From the NCBI GenBank assembly GCA_030789695.1, contig CM061140.1:78616422-78680421 (forward strand): a stretch of 64,000 nt of DNA, in the 5' to 3' direction. The notes beneath the pieces are model-generated. The model worked only from the letters and a program-made list of their open reading frames with translations, did not search any database and had not been told where the DNA came from. Both the position numbers and the translations under genes were made by a program. Positions 54,797 through 64,000 of this stretch are shown in pieces; position 1 is the stretch's first letter; every line of letters begins with the position of its first letter. The stretch is from Scilla litardierei (Eukaryota > Streptophyta > Magnoliopsida > Asparagales > Asparagaceae).

Positions 54797-55570
54797 TGTT
54801 GGAAAATCACAAACTCCTCATGTGGTTTTGATGATTCAAATATATTATCTTTATACTAACTCTATCTATGCAGATGTTATAACACAAATTCACTAAGACA
54901 ATCATCAAGTGTACAAGTTACAAGAAGCATCCACTACAAGACGAAGTTTATCGATGATATTTTGTATCTTGTAAATGAGATGTAAATAAACCCCCAGACC
55001 CCTGCCTAAAACACGCTAAAATTCACTGTTTACTCTTTTCTTAAGTTTACTTTCTCTCTCTAGAAAGTTAGTGATTTTCAGATTTTCTTAGAGGAAGCTC
55101 TGCAGAAACTTTTCCTCCATAGAAAGTCCAATCTTCAAGTTCGTTCTACTACAAGTTCCATCCAGAACCTTGGAGATTCAATCACCTTCCTTGCACAATA
55201 ATTCCATCAATTATTAAGGCTATATGTGATATTGTTTCATACTCTTTCTTTACTTTATTTGGTGAATCTCTTGTTGAAGAGATTGTACAAGTTTGCAACA
55301 CAGGGAGTGTTGGCATCTTTGTATGTTGATTACTTGCGGGGAGCAAGTGTTTTAGTGGATTCAAATCTCTACGGGGTAGAGGACTGGATGTATGATCACA
55401 AGGATCCGAACCAGGATAAAAATCTCTTTGCTTGCGTTTGGAATATTCTGGATTGTGTTCATTTATTTCCGCACTTTCATTGCAAAGTTTTATTAACTTT
55501 TAATTTTGCAATATCGTCGTGATTTACACTATTCACCCCCTCTAGTCTATTTGGTGTGCCAGGAGATCCA
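54797..55570 (+). repeat. 5' LTR of copia element H
   Basis: Starts TGTTGGAAAATC within G gag and ends GGAGATCCA just before a PBS; about 774 bp. It contains no palindrome array. The right end is set by the PBS and a CA dinucleotide, and the partner LTR is not found, so boundaries are moderately certain. Confidence 0.65.
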
Positions 55571-55574
55571 AATT

Positions 55575-55586
55575 TGGTATCGGAGC
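55575..55586 (+). promoter_or_regulatory. Primer-binding site of H
   Basis: TGGTATCGGAGC, one base off the tRNA-iMet complement and identical to the PBS of C. Confidence 0.8.
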
Positions 55587-55589
55587 TAC

Positions 55590-57022
55590 ATGGTTAAGAT
55601 GGCCTACACCTATCTGACAAACAATTCAACGTCTACATCACACTTTCTAGAAGGGCACTCTACTACAAAGTCTCCACTATTCAATGGCTCCAACTATTCT
55701 TATTGGAAGACAAGGATGACAATCTATCTTCAAAGTATCGACTACGAACTTTGGAACATGTTGGAAACTCAGTACGAGAAGCCTACAACTCCATATGCCC
55801 AATGGACCATTAATGTCAAATCTGCTGCAACCCGTAATTCTAAAGCAATGAATACACTATTCTTCGCTATGGACAAGAATGAGTTCAATCGTGTCTCCTA
55901 GGCCAAAACAACATATGATATTTGGCATACACTCCAGGTAACACATGAAGGAACTAATAAAGTTAAGGAAACTAAAATCTATGTTCTTGTTCACAGGTTT
56001 GAGTTATTCAGAATGAAGGAGAATGAACCAATTGGAGAAATGATAACTCGTTTCACCGACATTAGCAACTCCTTAATAGCCCCTGGCAAAACCTATACTC
56101 AAATAGAACAAGTAAGGAAGATTCTTCTTGCCTTAACGTCAGAATGGGAGAAGAAGACTGCAGCCATAAAAGAATCCAATGATTTATCAACTCTCACCGT
56201 TGAAAGCTTGGTTGGTAACTTGATGGCCTATGAAGTACAACTTCAAATCGCAAAGAACAAGCAGATATAAAGAAGAAAACTTTTGCCTTCGCCGCTTCAT
56301 TAGACACCGATGATTCAGATATAGACGATGAAGACATGGCACTAATAATTAGAAACTTTAAGAAGTTTCTTCGAAGAGGTACTTTTAAAAGTTTTAAACC
56401 CAAAACTACTGATGCTTCGTTGTGTTTTCATTGTAACAGACCAGGACATATGAAAAAGGATTGTCCTCTTCTTAAACCAAAAGAAAGGACATTCAACAAC
56501 ATCAGAAAGGATAAGAAGTTCGAGAAGGAAACATTAGATAATCTAAAATTTGAGAAGGAAACATTATATTTTCAAAATGATAAACTACTTCATGAAAATG
56601 AGATTCTCAAATCTGAGAATCATAATATGATTTCACGAATTTCTATTTTAGATAAAGATATTTCTTATCTAAAATTGAAATATGATACTATGTCTTCTAA
56701 CATTAGTAAGTTTAATAAAGGAAAGAATGATTTAGGTGATTTACTTAGATTACAACATCCTGCTAATCATAGACAAGGTTTGGGATATAAGAATACTCCT
56801 AAATCAAATATGTTTGGTAATGTTATTCTAGAAAAGAAAAGGCATATATTTATTAATGAAAAGAAAATTGATTCTTCTAATAGCATGAAAAATAAAATTA
56901 TTCATATTCCAAAGAGAACAAATTTTCTTACATCTTCTAAGAAAACAATTATGCATAATATTTGGGTTCCCAAAGAAACTTGCTTATATGATAAGGATTT
57001 ATATATATCCAACTTTATGTAA
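55590..57022 (+). pseudogene. gag of copia element H (broken)
   Basis: MVKMAYTYL start; SPLFNGSNYSYWKTRMTIYLQSIDYELWNML, NTLFFAMDKNEFNRVS then TAG (55899-55901), DIWHTLQVTHEGTNKVKETK, IGEMITRFTDISNSL (UBN2 gag). A frame change near 56270 is followed by LIIRNFKKFLRRG and the zinc knuckle CFHCNRPGHMKKDC (about 56422-56463). A K/E-rich coiled coil and an IWVPKET tail end at 57022. The layout closely parallels gag of C. Confidence 0.82.
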
Positions 57023-57147
57023 AATGGTATTCTCTCTTCTAACTATTTGAAGAAACCAAATTCCACTTGGGTTTGGTTTCCTAAGGACTAATCCTAAGGA
57101 CCAATATAAAAAGGGTATCAATATTTATTGTTTATCTTTCAGGTACC

Positions 57148-57468
57148 CATAAAAGAAAGATGGATACAAGATAGTGGATGTTCTAAACATATGATCGGGA
57201 ACATCAACTTCTATTAACAGTACAATTTAAAGATGGTGGCACCGTTACTTTGGGTGATAACAACAAAGGTATAGTGATTGGCATCAGAACAGTTGGTGAT
57301 CCAACTAAGCCAATCAGCGAAAACGTGCTCCTCGTTGACGGTTTGAAACATAATCTCTTATCCATTTCTCAATTATGCGATAAAGATTTTAAAATAGTTT
57401 TCGAAAAGAATGCATGCATTATATATGATTTTGATATGTCTAATATTTTATTCCAAGGTAATCGTAAG

Positions 57469-57471
<3 letters not shown>
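57148..57471 (+). pseudogene. Protease / GAG-pre-integrase start of H, truncated at a (TA)n array
   Basis: WIQDSGCSKHMIGN carries an intact DSG protease motif (GAT at 57170). A frameshift near 57215 is followed by GIRTVGDPTKPISENVLLVDGLKHNLLSISQLCDKDF. The sequence then enters (TA)n and the rest of pol is missing. Confidence 0.8.

Positions 57472-57548
<77 letters not shown>
57472..57548. repeat. (TA)n microsatellite
   Basis: About 38 TA units. The Tyr-Ile repeat ORF read through it is an artefact. Confidence 0.97.
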
Positions 57549-57551
<3 letters not shown>

Positions 57552-57834
57552 CACGAGAGGGTGTCCTAGTGGTAAGTCATTCCGCTCCAAAGCCAAGGGG
57601 TGTGGGGTTCGAGGCCTATGGCCGCCGTGACTTGGTAATTATTGTGGAATTTGTTGTGGAATTATTTACCCTGGGGCTACATCTCCCCTCTCGGACTAAC
57701 CCGGGGGCCGTTGGGGGCACGGCGGTCACCCCCAGTTTGCATAGTCTCGACTGAGCTCTCGCCTTACCCTCCTAAAAAAAGCCGAAGGCAGGGGGAGGGG
57801 GTTGGGGATTTTTCTGGGTTTTCAAAAAAAAACC
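57549..57834 (+). mobile_element. tRNA-derived SINE inserted in a (TA)n array
   Basis: About 285 bp flanked by (TA)n on both sides. A-box-like TGTCCTAGTGG is at 57562-57572 and B-box GGTTCGAGGCC at 57606-57616, 44 bp apart, fitting an RNA polymerase III promoter of a tRNA-related head. The body is unrelated to tRNA and the end is A-rich (TTTTCAAAAAAAAACC). The target duplication would be TA repeats and so cannot be delimited. The head resembles Au-type plant SINEs from memory. Confidence 0.65.
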
Positions 57835-57835
57835 A

Positions 57836-57855
57836 ATATATATATATATATATAT

Positions 57856-57892
<37 letters not shown>
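57836..57892. repeat. (TA)n microsatellite
   Basis: TA array interrupted by one GG, separating the SINE from the Helitron-like end. Confidence 0.95.
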
Positions 57893-57894
<2 letters not shown>

Positions 57895-57895
<1 letters not shown>

Positions 57896-58330
57896 TAGTC
57901 ATAACCCGTGCCCGCGGGCACGGTTCATTTAAGAATTCCCCCACGAAATTTTTGTTCCCCGAAAAATTATTTCCACGTCCAACATTTAACAAAATAATAA
58001 ATTAGCGTAAAAATATTTAGAGGCACGGGCATCTTCGGCGCGGAACAACAAATTCTGCGCAGTCGCCTTCGGCGCGGAACAACAAATTAGCATAAAAAAA
58101 TTTAGCGGGCGCCTTCGGCGTGGAACAACAAATTCGAAGTCGAACAACAAATTTAGCGCCTGTACCTACGGGCGGAACAACAAATTAGAGTAAAAAAAGT
58201 TAGCGGGCGCCTTCGGCGCGGAACAACAAATTCGACGTCGAACAACAAATTCGGCGCCCGTACCTACGGCGCAGAACAACAAATTAGAGTAAAAAATTTA
58301 GCGGGCGCATTCGGCGCAAGTTAAAGTGTT
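57895..58330 (-). mobile_element. Helitron-like 3' end I with minisatellite body
   Basis: On the minus strand the sequence ends with an 18-bp perfect palindrome (57906-57923), seven bases, then CTAG followed by T. That is the Helitron 3' signature (hairpin about 11 nt before CTRR, host T next). The body holds several copies of a unit with CCTTCGGCG and GGAACAACAAATT (about 58020-58330). No convincing 5' end is found, so the left-hand copy is truncated or longer than stated. Confidence 0.6.
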
Positions 58331-60153
58331 TTCCCCAAATGCATTAATTGCGTACACTCTACTATTCTACAGAAACTTTCATTTACCCAGAAATGGTTTT
58401 CACTCCAAAACTTTCCACAAAATTGACTCTCAACCATTCATTCATAAAGATTAAATCTCATCCGTTCTTATATCAACCCTTTTGTCCTAGTCATGTGTCT
58501 TAGTCAGCCCTAGAATTCAAAAAGCGTTGTCAAATGTATAATAGATTTATTTACCAGGAACAATTGAAGTATTTAGAGATTATGAGTGCACGTACCAACC
58601 CATCGACCGAATCTTCGAAAACCCAAACATTTCTAATACTTGTTTCTAATACTTTATAAATCCATGTTGAAAATGAAAATTTCGATAAACATATCACAAA
58701 TGTTTTAGGAACATATTACATATATATCTAAGACAACAGATACGTATCCTAGAACATCTCATCAGAACATGATATTTGATGTAGATGCATGTGTATATGT
58801 TGACCAATTTTCTAAGGAGGAGATCGATCGATCAAATATCAATTGATAACATTAGCTTGGAAACGTTCATACCATCGAAAGTATTGAGCACATAGCTCGA
58901 TATATAATTTTAGGATATTCTGTATTTGTGCACATATTGGTGCATGATAGATTGCACAGCCAAGAACACATCAACATCAAGCGCTAATGGAGTTCATGCA
59001 TGATACATAGGCCAACCTTACAAATGACATTAAGCACTGGTTTGAATAGAAGAAAGGTTCATTTTCAAATGATAGATTCATCCAAACATTCTGATTCAAT
59101 TGCACACATTCATCAAATTTTCTCAACTCATTACATTAGATTAAGCATCACCACAGCTGGCATGAGTGATTCCACATTTCTTCCCCCATCCATAGCAGAA
59201 TCAATATCTGAACCTGAAATAATAAATAAAGCCATCACCCTCAAAATTATAATACTTGCTGGGCACACAATAAATGAAAATTTTTGTAAACAAAAATAAA
59301 TGTACATTTAGAGATGCATTCCTGCAGGTAACATGAAGACATCCTTGGCAGTCTTAAATGATGCAAAAGAATAAACCCAACGAAATAAATGAATCAGAGT
59401 TACCTGCTAAAAAGAATGAACCCAACTCGGGAGATTAAAATCGCAAGATCAGAGTTACCTGCTAATGACTGCTACAAATCAAAGTTACCTGCAAGATCAA
59501 AATCGTAAGATCAAATGCAAGATCAAGATCAAATGAAAGAAGATCTTAACAAAGATAGCAGATCTAAAACAGGACTGAGGATCAGATCTAAAACATGACT
59601 GAGGATCAAAAACCTGTCATCAGCTGAAGACCAAGAGGCGAAGAGATGCGAAGAGATGAAGGAAGATGCGAAGAGATGAGGATCCAAGAGGCACTGCGAG
59701 GAAGCCAGCGAGGTTGGAGGAGGCTGGAGGAGGCTGGAGGAGAAGCATGCTGAAGCGGAACCCATCAAGGCGAGATATGCTTGGAGATTTGGTGTTTTTT
59801 GGGTAGAAGGCGAGGCGTCTGTGGGGAGGAGTCGAGGCGAGATGTGGAGATTTGGGGGAGGAGTCGAGGGGTTTCTCATCGTAAACAACCCAACGAAATA
59901 AATAAATGATGCTTTTTTCATCGTCCACAATCCAACAAAACCCAAATATTAACCCTCTCTATATTGCAAGCTGACCCCACAACCCAACGAAACCCAAGCG
60001 TACTGTGGGAAAGAGAGAAATTGTTTTCTTTTTTTGAGCTGACCCATCTAATTTACATCAACCCATCTTAACCGTTGATTTTCCATGATCAAATCTCAAC
60101 CGTATTTTATCTTGTCCTAGTCAGCCCTAGGATTCAAAAAACACTGTCAAATG

Positions 60154-60154
<1 letters not shown>
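58331..60154. other. A+T-rich interval between the two Helitron-like ends
   Basis: No gene supported. Segment about 58431-58550 and segment about 60060-60155 are similar, sharing TCCTAGTCA...CAGCCCTAG, ATTCAAAAA and GTCAAATGTAT. The minus-strand ORF at 59529-59945 is Leu/Ser/Pro-rich low complexity without recognisable domains. Confidence 0.5.

Positions 60155-60220
<66 letters not shown>
60155..60220. repeat. (TA)n microsatellite
   Basis: About 33 TA units ending directly at the CTAG of Helitron-like end II. Confidence 0.97.
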
Positions 60221-60221
<1 letters not shown>

Positions 60222-60806
60222 TAGTCATAACCCGTGCCCGCGGGCACGGTTCATTTAAGATTTTTCCCCCGCGAAATCTTTGTTCCCAAAAAAATTATTT
60301 CCACCGCCAAAATTTAAAAACATCAAATTAGTGTAAAAATATTTAGCAGCACGGACGTATTCAGCGTGGATGCCTCCGGTGCGGAACAACAAATTCGGCG
60401 CGGTCGCCTTCGACACGGAACAACAAATTTGGTGCGTGCGCCTTCGGCGCCGAACAACAAATTAGTGTAGAATAACAAATTAGTGTAGAACAACAAATTC
60501 TGTACGGCACGATTCATTTAAGATCCCCCGAAATATTTGTTCCCCAAAAAATTATTTCCACAGACAAAATTTAAAAGAACAACAAAATAGTATAAAAATA
60601 TTTAGCGGCACGGGCGTCTTCGGTGCGGAACAACAAATTCAGCACGGGTGCCTTCGGCGTGGAACAACAAATTAGCGTGAAACAACAAATTAGCGTAGAA
60701 CAACAAATTCGACGCGGTCGCCTTCGGCGTGAAATAACAAATTAGCGTAAAAAATTTAGTGCCGGAGGTACGGGCACCTCCGGCGTGGGCACGGGTTTTA
60801 GTACAA
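60221..60806 (-). mobile_element. Helitron-like element II (non-autonomous)
   Basis: The same 3' end on the minus strand: 18-bp palindrome (60232-60249), seven bases, CTAG (60221-60224), then T. The body again has CCTTCGGCG / GGAACAACAAATT units. The right side, read on the minus strand, begins near TACTAAAACCCGTGCCC. This resembles the TCTATACTAAAA-type 5' end of plant Helitrons with the first bases decayed. No coding capacity. Confidence 0.6.
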
Positions 60807-63800
60807 TGTATTGAAAGACAGATTTATGTATGCGGCACATTGTTGATGGATTGCCAATAGTTGATACATTCTAATTATCAAACATAATATTCTCTCATCA
60901 CAGAGTATATGTATTTGTGATCCTGATCAGGTTAACTAAAATATCAAAATGAAAAATTGTATTTGTGATCCTGATTTTGCTGACTAACATCAAAATGAAC
61001 CAATTTTAAAGCTGAGATCAACCCCTAATTGGATGTTAACTAAAACCTCTCACTTGGATGTTTTACTTGGACCATGAAACTTGAACCATCATGAGAAATT
61101 TCTAAGCTATTTGAAACCCTGGAACATGCATTTGCATTTCTAAAATCCTGGAACATCCAAGTGAGAGGATGGCGCTTTTATAGTGTGATCTCAACAAAGC
61201 AACACAGAAGCAAAATTGCGATGGAGTTGAATGTTAACGAAACCCAAGCCAGAGATAGATTAGAAGAGAAATGAACTTACATTGATGGAGCCTCTGGGAT
61301 TTAATAAAACCCAGCAATAATTTGAATGGCAAACTGTGTAACAGTATTCCTATAATATTTGTTTACCAATTAAATTCAACTTTAATGTCGAGAACTAAAA
61401 CAAAATATTTTTAGTACATTTCCTCTCATTTTGTGGCAGGAGATTGGGACAAAGAACATATTGGCCCGATCCATATCCTCAGTCCAAAACAAAGGCCAGG
61501 CACCCCTGAATGATCCTCAACCCTCGCTGGTAGAAGTAGCCCTCCCGAATGATCCTCAGCCCTCGCTGGAGTTTGTGTCACTATTGCTACCATCATCTTC
61601 ATGCTGTTGTTGCGTATGATGATGCTGATCATATTCTTCTATGGATTTGTCTTTCAACAGATGATGCCTCACTCGTTCCTAATAACTGCACATGCTTCAA
61701 ACAAATTCTCTGCTCCTTCCTCCAAACATCTGCCATCTGCCATAAGAAGCTAAAATATATTAATAACCTCCATTTGGGAATCAAAATAATCTAAAGTTAG
61801 TATCAGTACCTTTATGTAAGGAAAAGCTAGATTTGTCATACCAGACTCGCTTGTAATTCTAGAAGGGTACAATATCAAAAAGGTGCTATAGATGAATCAA
61901 TATGATTGCATACAAATTACATAAATTCTGGCAACGAACATGTATAAATTACAAATATGGATTGAGTTTTTGTTCCATTAGTTACTGTTGATGGATTTCA
62001 CATGTATAATTTCACTTGCAGATTGCATGATTTTAATAATAAGGTTATGTATATTTCTTGAACTTCTAAAGCTTAAGTCTGATTGTTTGTTTTATGTACA
62101 TTTGAAATCATTTTCTTTACTTGTCGCCTTAAGTTCAGTATAACACATAAAATATTGTAATCTTATAAAGAGTAATTTTTACATCTTCAATATTGTAGGA
62201 TCTTGAGTCTTTGATACAGTGCTCGTCTCCTGCATATGCAAGTATTTCACATGTTATTCAATAAATAGCCTTGTTAGCGATGCTAGAGGTGACCAAGTTA
62301 TAATTGTAAACTCTTAATTCATTATTGTAAGATCTTGATTCTTTAATACAGTGATTTTTTGCGACTTGCTTAAGGATTCTAAATTTGATTTTCTATTTTT
62401 TGTTGGCGCGTTGGTTGCAACTGTGTCGTTATTGACCGCCTTGCCATCTTGCAGCTCGGGATCTCAAAGCAGATCACGTCTGCTCTGTTGCACCAATGAA
62501 TCACTTTGCTATTCCTCATCCAAGTATAAAAAAGTTTCTTTTTGACTGGAGACTAATAAGATTAGTGCTCTGCCCTATGAATGTAAGCTTTTAGAAACTA
62601 TTCGAGAAAAAAATGCATGAATTTGAAGCTTACTAAAATCTTTTAACAGCATATTGTAGCATCCTATATTTTTAAGTAAACTTGTTACAATTAGAGAATG
62701 TAGGTAACTTTTTCTTTTTTGTGATAGAGATGACAGGAGTATCCAGGTATGTGCATTATCATAATTTATGCCAAGTGTTCTCAATCTTTGTGGTCTCTCA
62801 ATTTTTCTAGCAATTGATCTGTTTCCTACACTTGTATATGAATCATCCTTAAAGTATTTGAACAAATGAATCTATGCTACACAAAAACAGTGTAGTATAC
62901 TATGAATCTTGCTTCAATTCCGATAATGTGTGTTTTTTGCATGTTGGTTACTGATACTTGATGGAGGCTGATACTGTATGAAGCAACAAATGAAGCTAGA
63001 AATGAAGTTGATACTGGCTGATACATGGAACAAATGAAGCTTGATGGAACAAAATTTGTAAGGACCCGACTGATATTTGCTGGAAATGAAGCTGATACTG
63101 GCTGTTACTTGCTGGAACAAATGGATTCAATTTCTGGAAGTGAAGCTTGAAGCAACAATTTCTGAATACTTGGCTGTCATGTTGAATTTTTTGATAGTTT
63201 TTGTAATATGTTGTTGAAGAATTGGTTGAATATGTTGATATTTATTAGTAGAACAATTTTGTAAGCTTATGTAAGGATTCTATACATGTATAAAAAATTT
63301 TGTTGAAGAATCTATATATAATTTGTTTGAATTCTATACATATCATTGCACATATAGCTTGGCCAATGGTAATAGTATAGTTTTAGTCTGAATTCTTCTG
63401 TTCTTTTTTATAATAAGAAATTATGTATCTTTGGTTAATCCTGCAATTCTCAATGAAGAAAATATATGTATTTTATTTTGTCTCTCTTTGTAGGTTCTCA
63501 ATCAAGAAATAGATCCGCCTTACTCAAACATCAACATTAGCTACAAACAGTAGCAACCACTCGTGCATCTCTTTAAATTGCACTGCACACTAATATATAA
63601 ATATGTGATCAATAATCTCTTTACATTACACTACATCTCTTTACAGTACCAATAGTTGCAACCAATGCGTGGACACATCAATAATCTCATTGGATGAAAG
63701 ATTTTCTGTTCAATAAAGTTTGATACATGTTGCTTAAATCCATTTCATAGAGCCAATTTCCAGTATCATATCTCAGCTTGCCAGTATCATATCTAATCAT

Positions 63801-64000
63801 ACAACATTTCATCATGTTCACATTGTTCACAACATTTCATCATCTTAGCTTGCCAGTATCATATCCAATCATTTTTAAAGGAATTTGACATGTAGAAAAA
63901 CTGCCCCTCAAAAAGACCAACATTCAGGAATTAAGAAGCCACACAGGGATAATTCATAAAATGGTTGTTAAAAGAGTGAATTTAACAGCACCTTGCAATA
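60807..64000. other. A+T-rich terminal region without recognisable gene
   Basis: Only short ORFs without known motifs are present. A 22-bp unit AATGATCCTCA(A/G)CCCTCGCTGG occurs twice (about 61510 and 61548). An imperfect tandem repeat built on GATACTGGCTGATAC and GGAACAAATGAAGCTTGATGG spans about 62950-63150. CCAGTATCATATC recurs at 63760-63870. Exons of a degenerate or non-coding gene cannot be excluded. Confidence 0.45.

Noticed and set aside
57472..57632. ORFs with long Tyr-Ile repeats at 57250-57754
   Set aside because: They are translations of the (TA)n microsatellite that truncates element H.
59529..59945. Minus-strand 138-codon ORF as a gene
   Set aside because: Low-complexity Leu/Ser/Pro content, no domain, and it lies between Helitron-like ends with no sign of exon structure.

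Overview
The window is plant nuclear DNA (angiosperm type) built almost entirely of transposable elements. The signs are Athila-lineage Ty3/gypsy elements with a tRNA-Asp-type primer-binding site, several Ty1/copia elements with tRNA-iMet-type primer sites, a tRNA-derived SINE, Helitron 3' ends and long (TA)n arrays. I find no convincing host gene, rRNA or tRNA gene.

Layout. (i) 1-37476 is a nest. A minus-strand copia element E (5' LTR 35553-37476, gag-pol 35524-30108, then an extra ORF2) is interrupted in ORF2 by gypsy element A (834-28856, TSD ATTGG). A is interrupted near the end of its gag-protease ORF by copia-type element C (5271-24012, TSD GGTAG, two 2391-bp LTRs, gag only). C is interrupted inside gag by gypsy element B (8490-19231, TSD AGACC, two 1558-bp LTRs). 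(ii) 37477-57471 holds copia remnants F (minus) and G (plus), with LTRs of one family placed head to head. G carries gypsy element D (41615-52493, TSD ATAAC) in its LTR and copia element H in its gag. (iii) 57472-60806 holds (TA)n arrays, a SINE and two Helitron-like ends with a G+C-rich minisatellite body. (iv) 60807-64000 is A+T-rich DNA with no recognisable gene.

A, B and D are one family. Each has gag plus aspartic protease, no reverse transcriptase, RNase H or integrase, and a second ORF (ORF2) with its own TATA box. In B and D, ORF2 is an ATHILA ORF-1 / 'putative plant transposon protein'-like protein with a nuclear-localisation-like motif and a proline-rich tail; in A the slot holds a different short ORF. 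The LTR promoter and the ORF2 promoter share one module: an array of CCGATCGG-type palindromes ending in a near-perfect inverted repeat, then 8-9 bp, then TATA. The copia elements E, F and G carry arrays of other palindromes (CAGTCGACTG, CAGGCGCCTG) upstream of their LTR TATA boxes. E also has such an array upstream of its own ORF2, which is distantly related to that of B and D. Replication of A/B/D would need RT and integrase supplied in trans (inference).

Boundaries supported by TSDs, equal LTR lengths, PBS and PPT are firm. Subfamily names, ORF2 function and the age of insertions are inference, since no search or alignment could be run.
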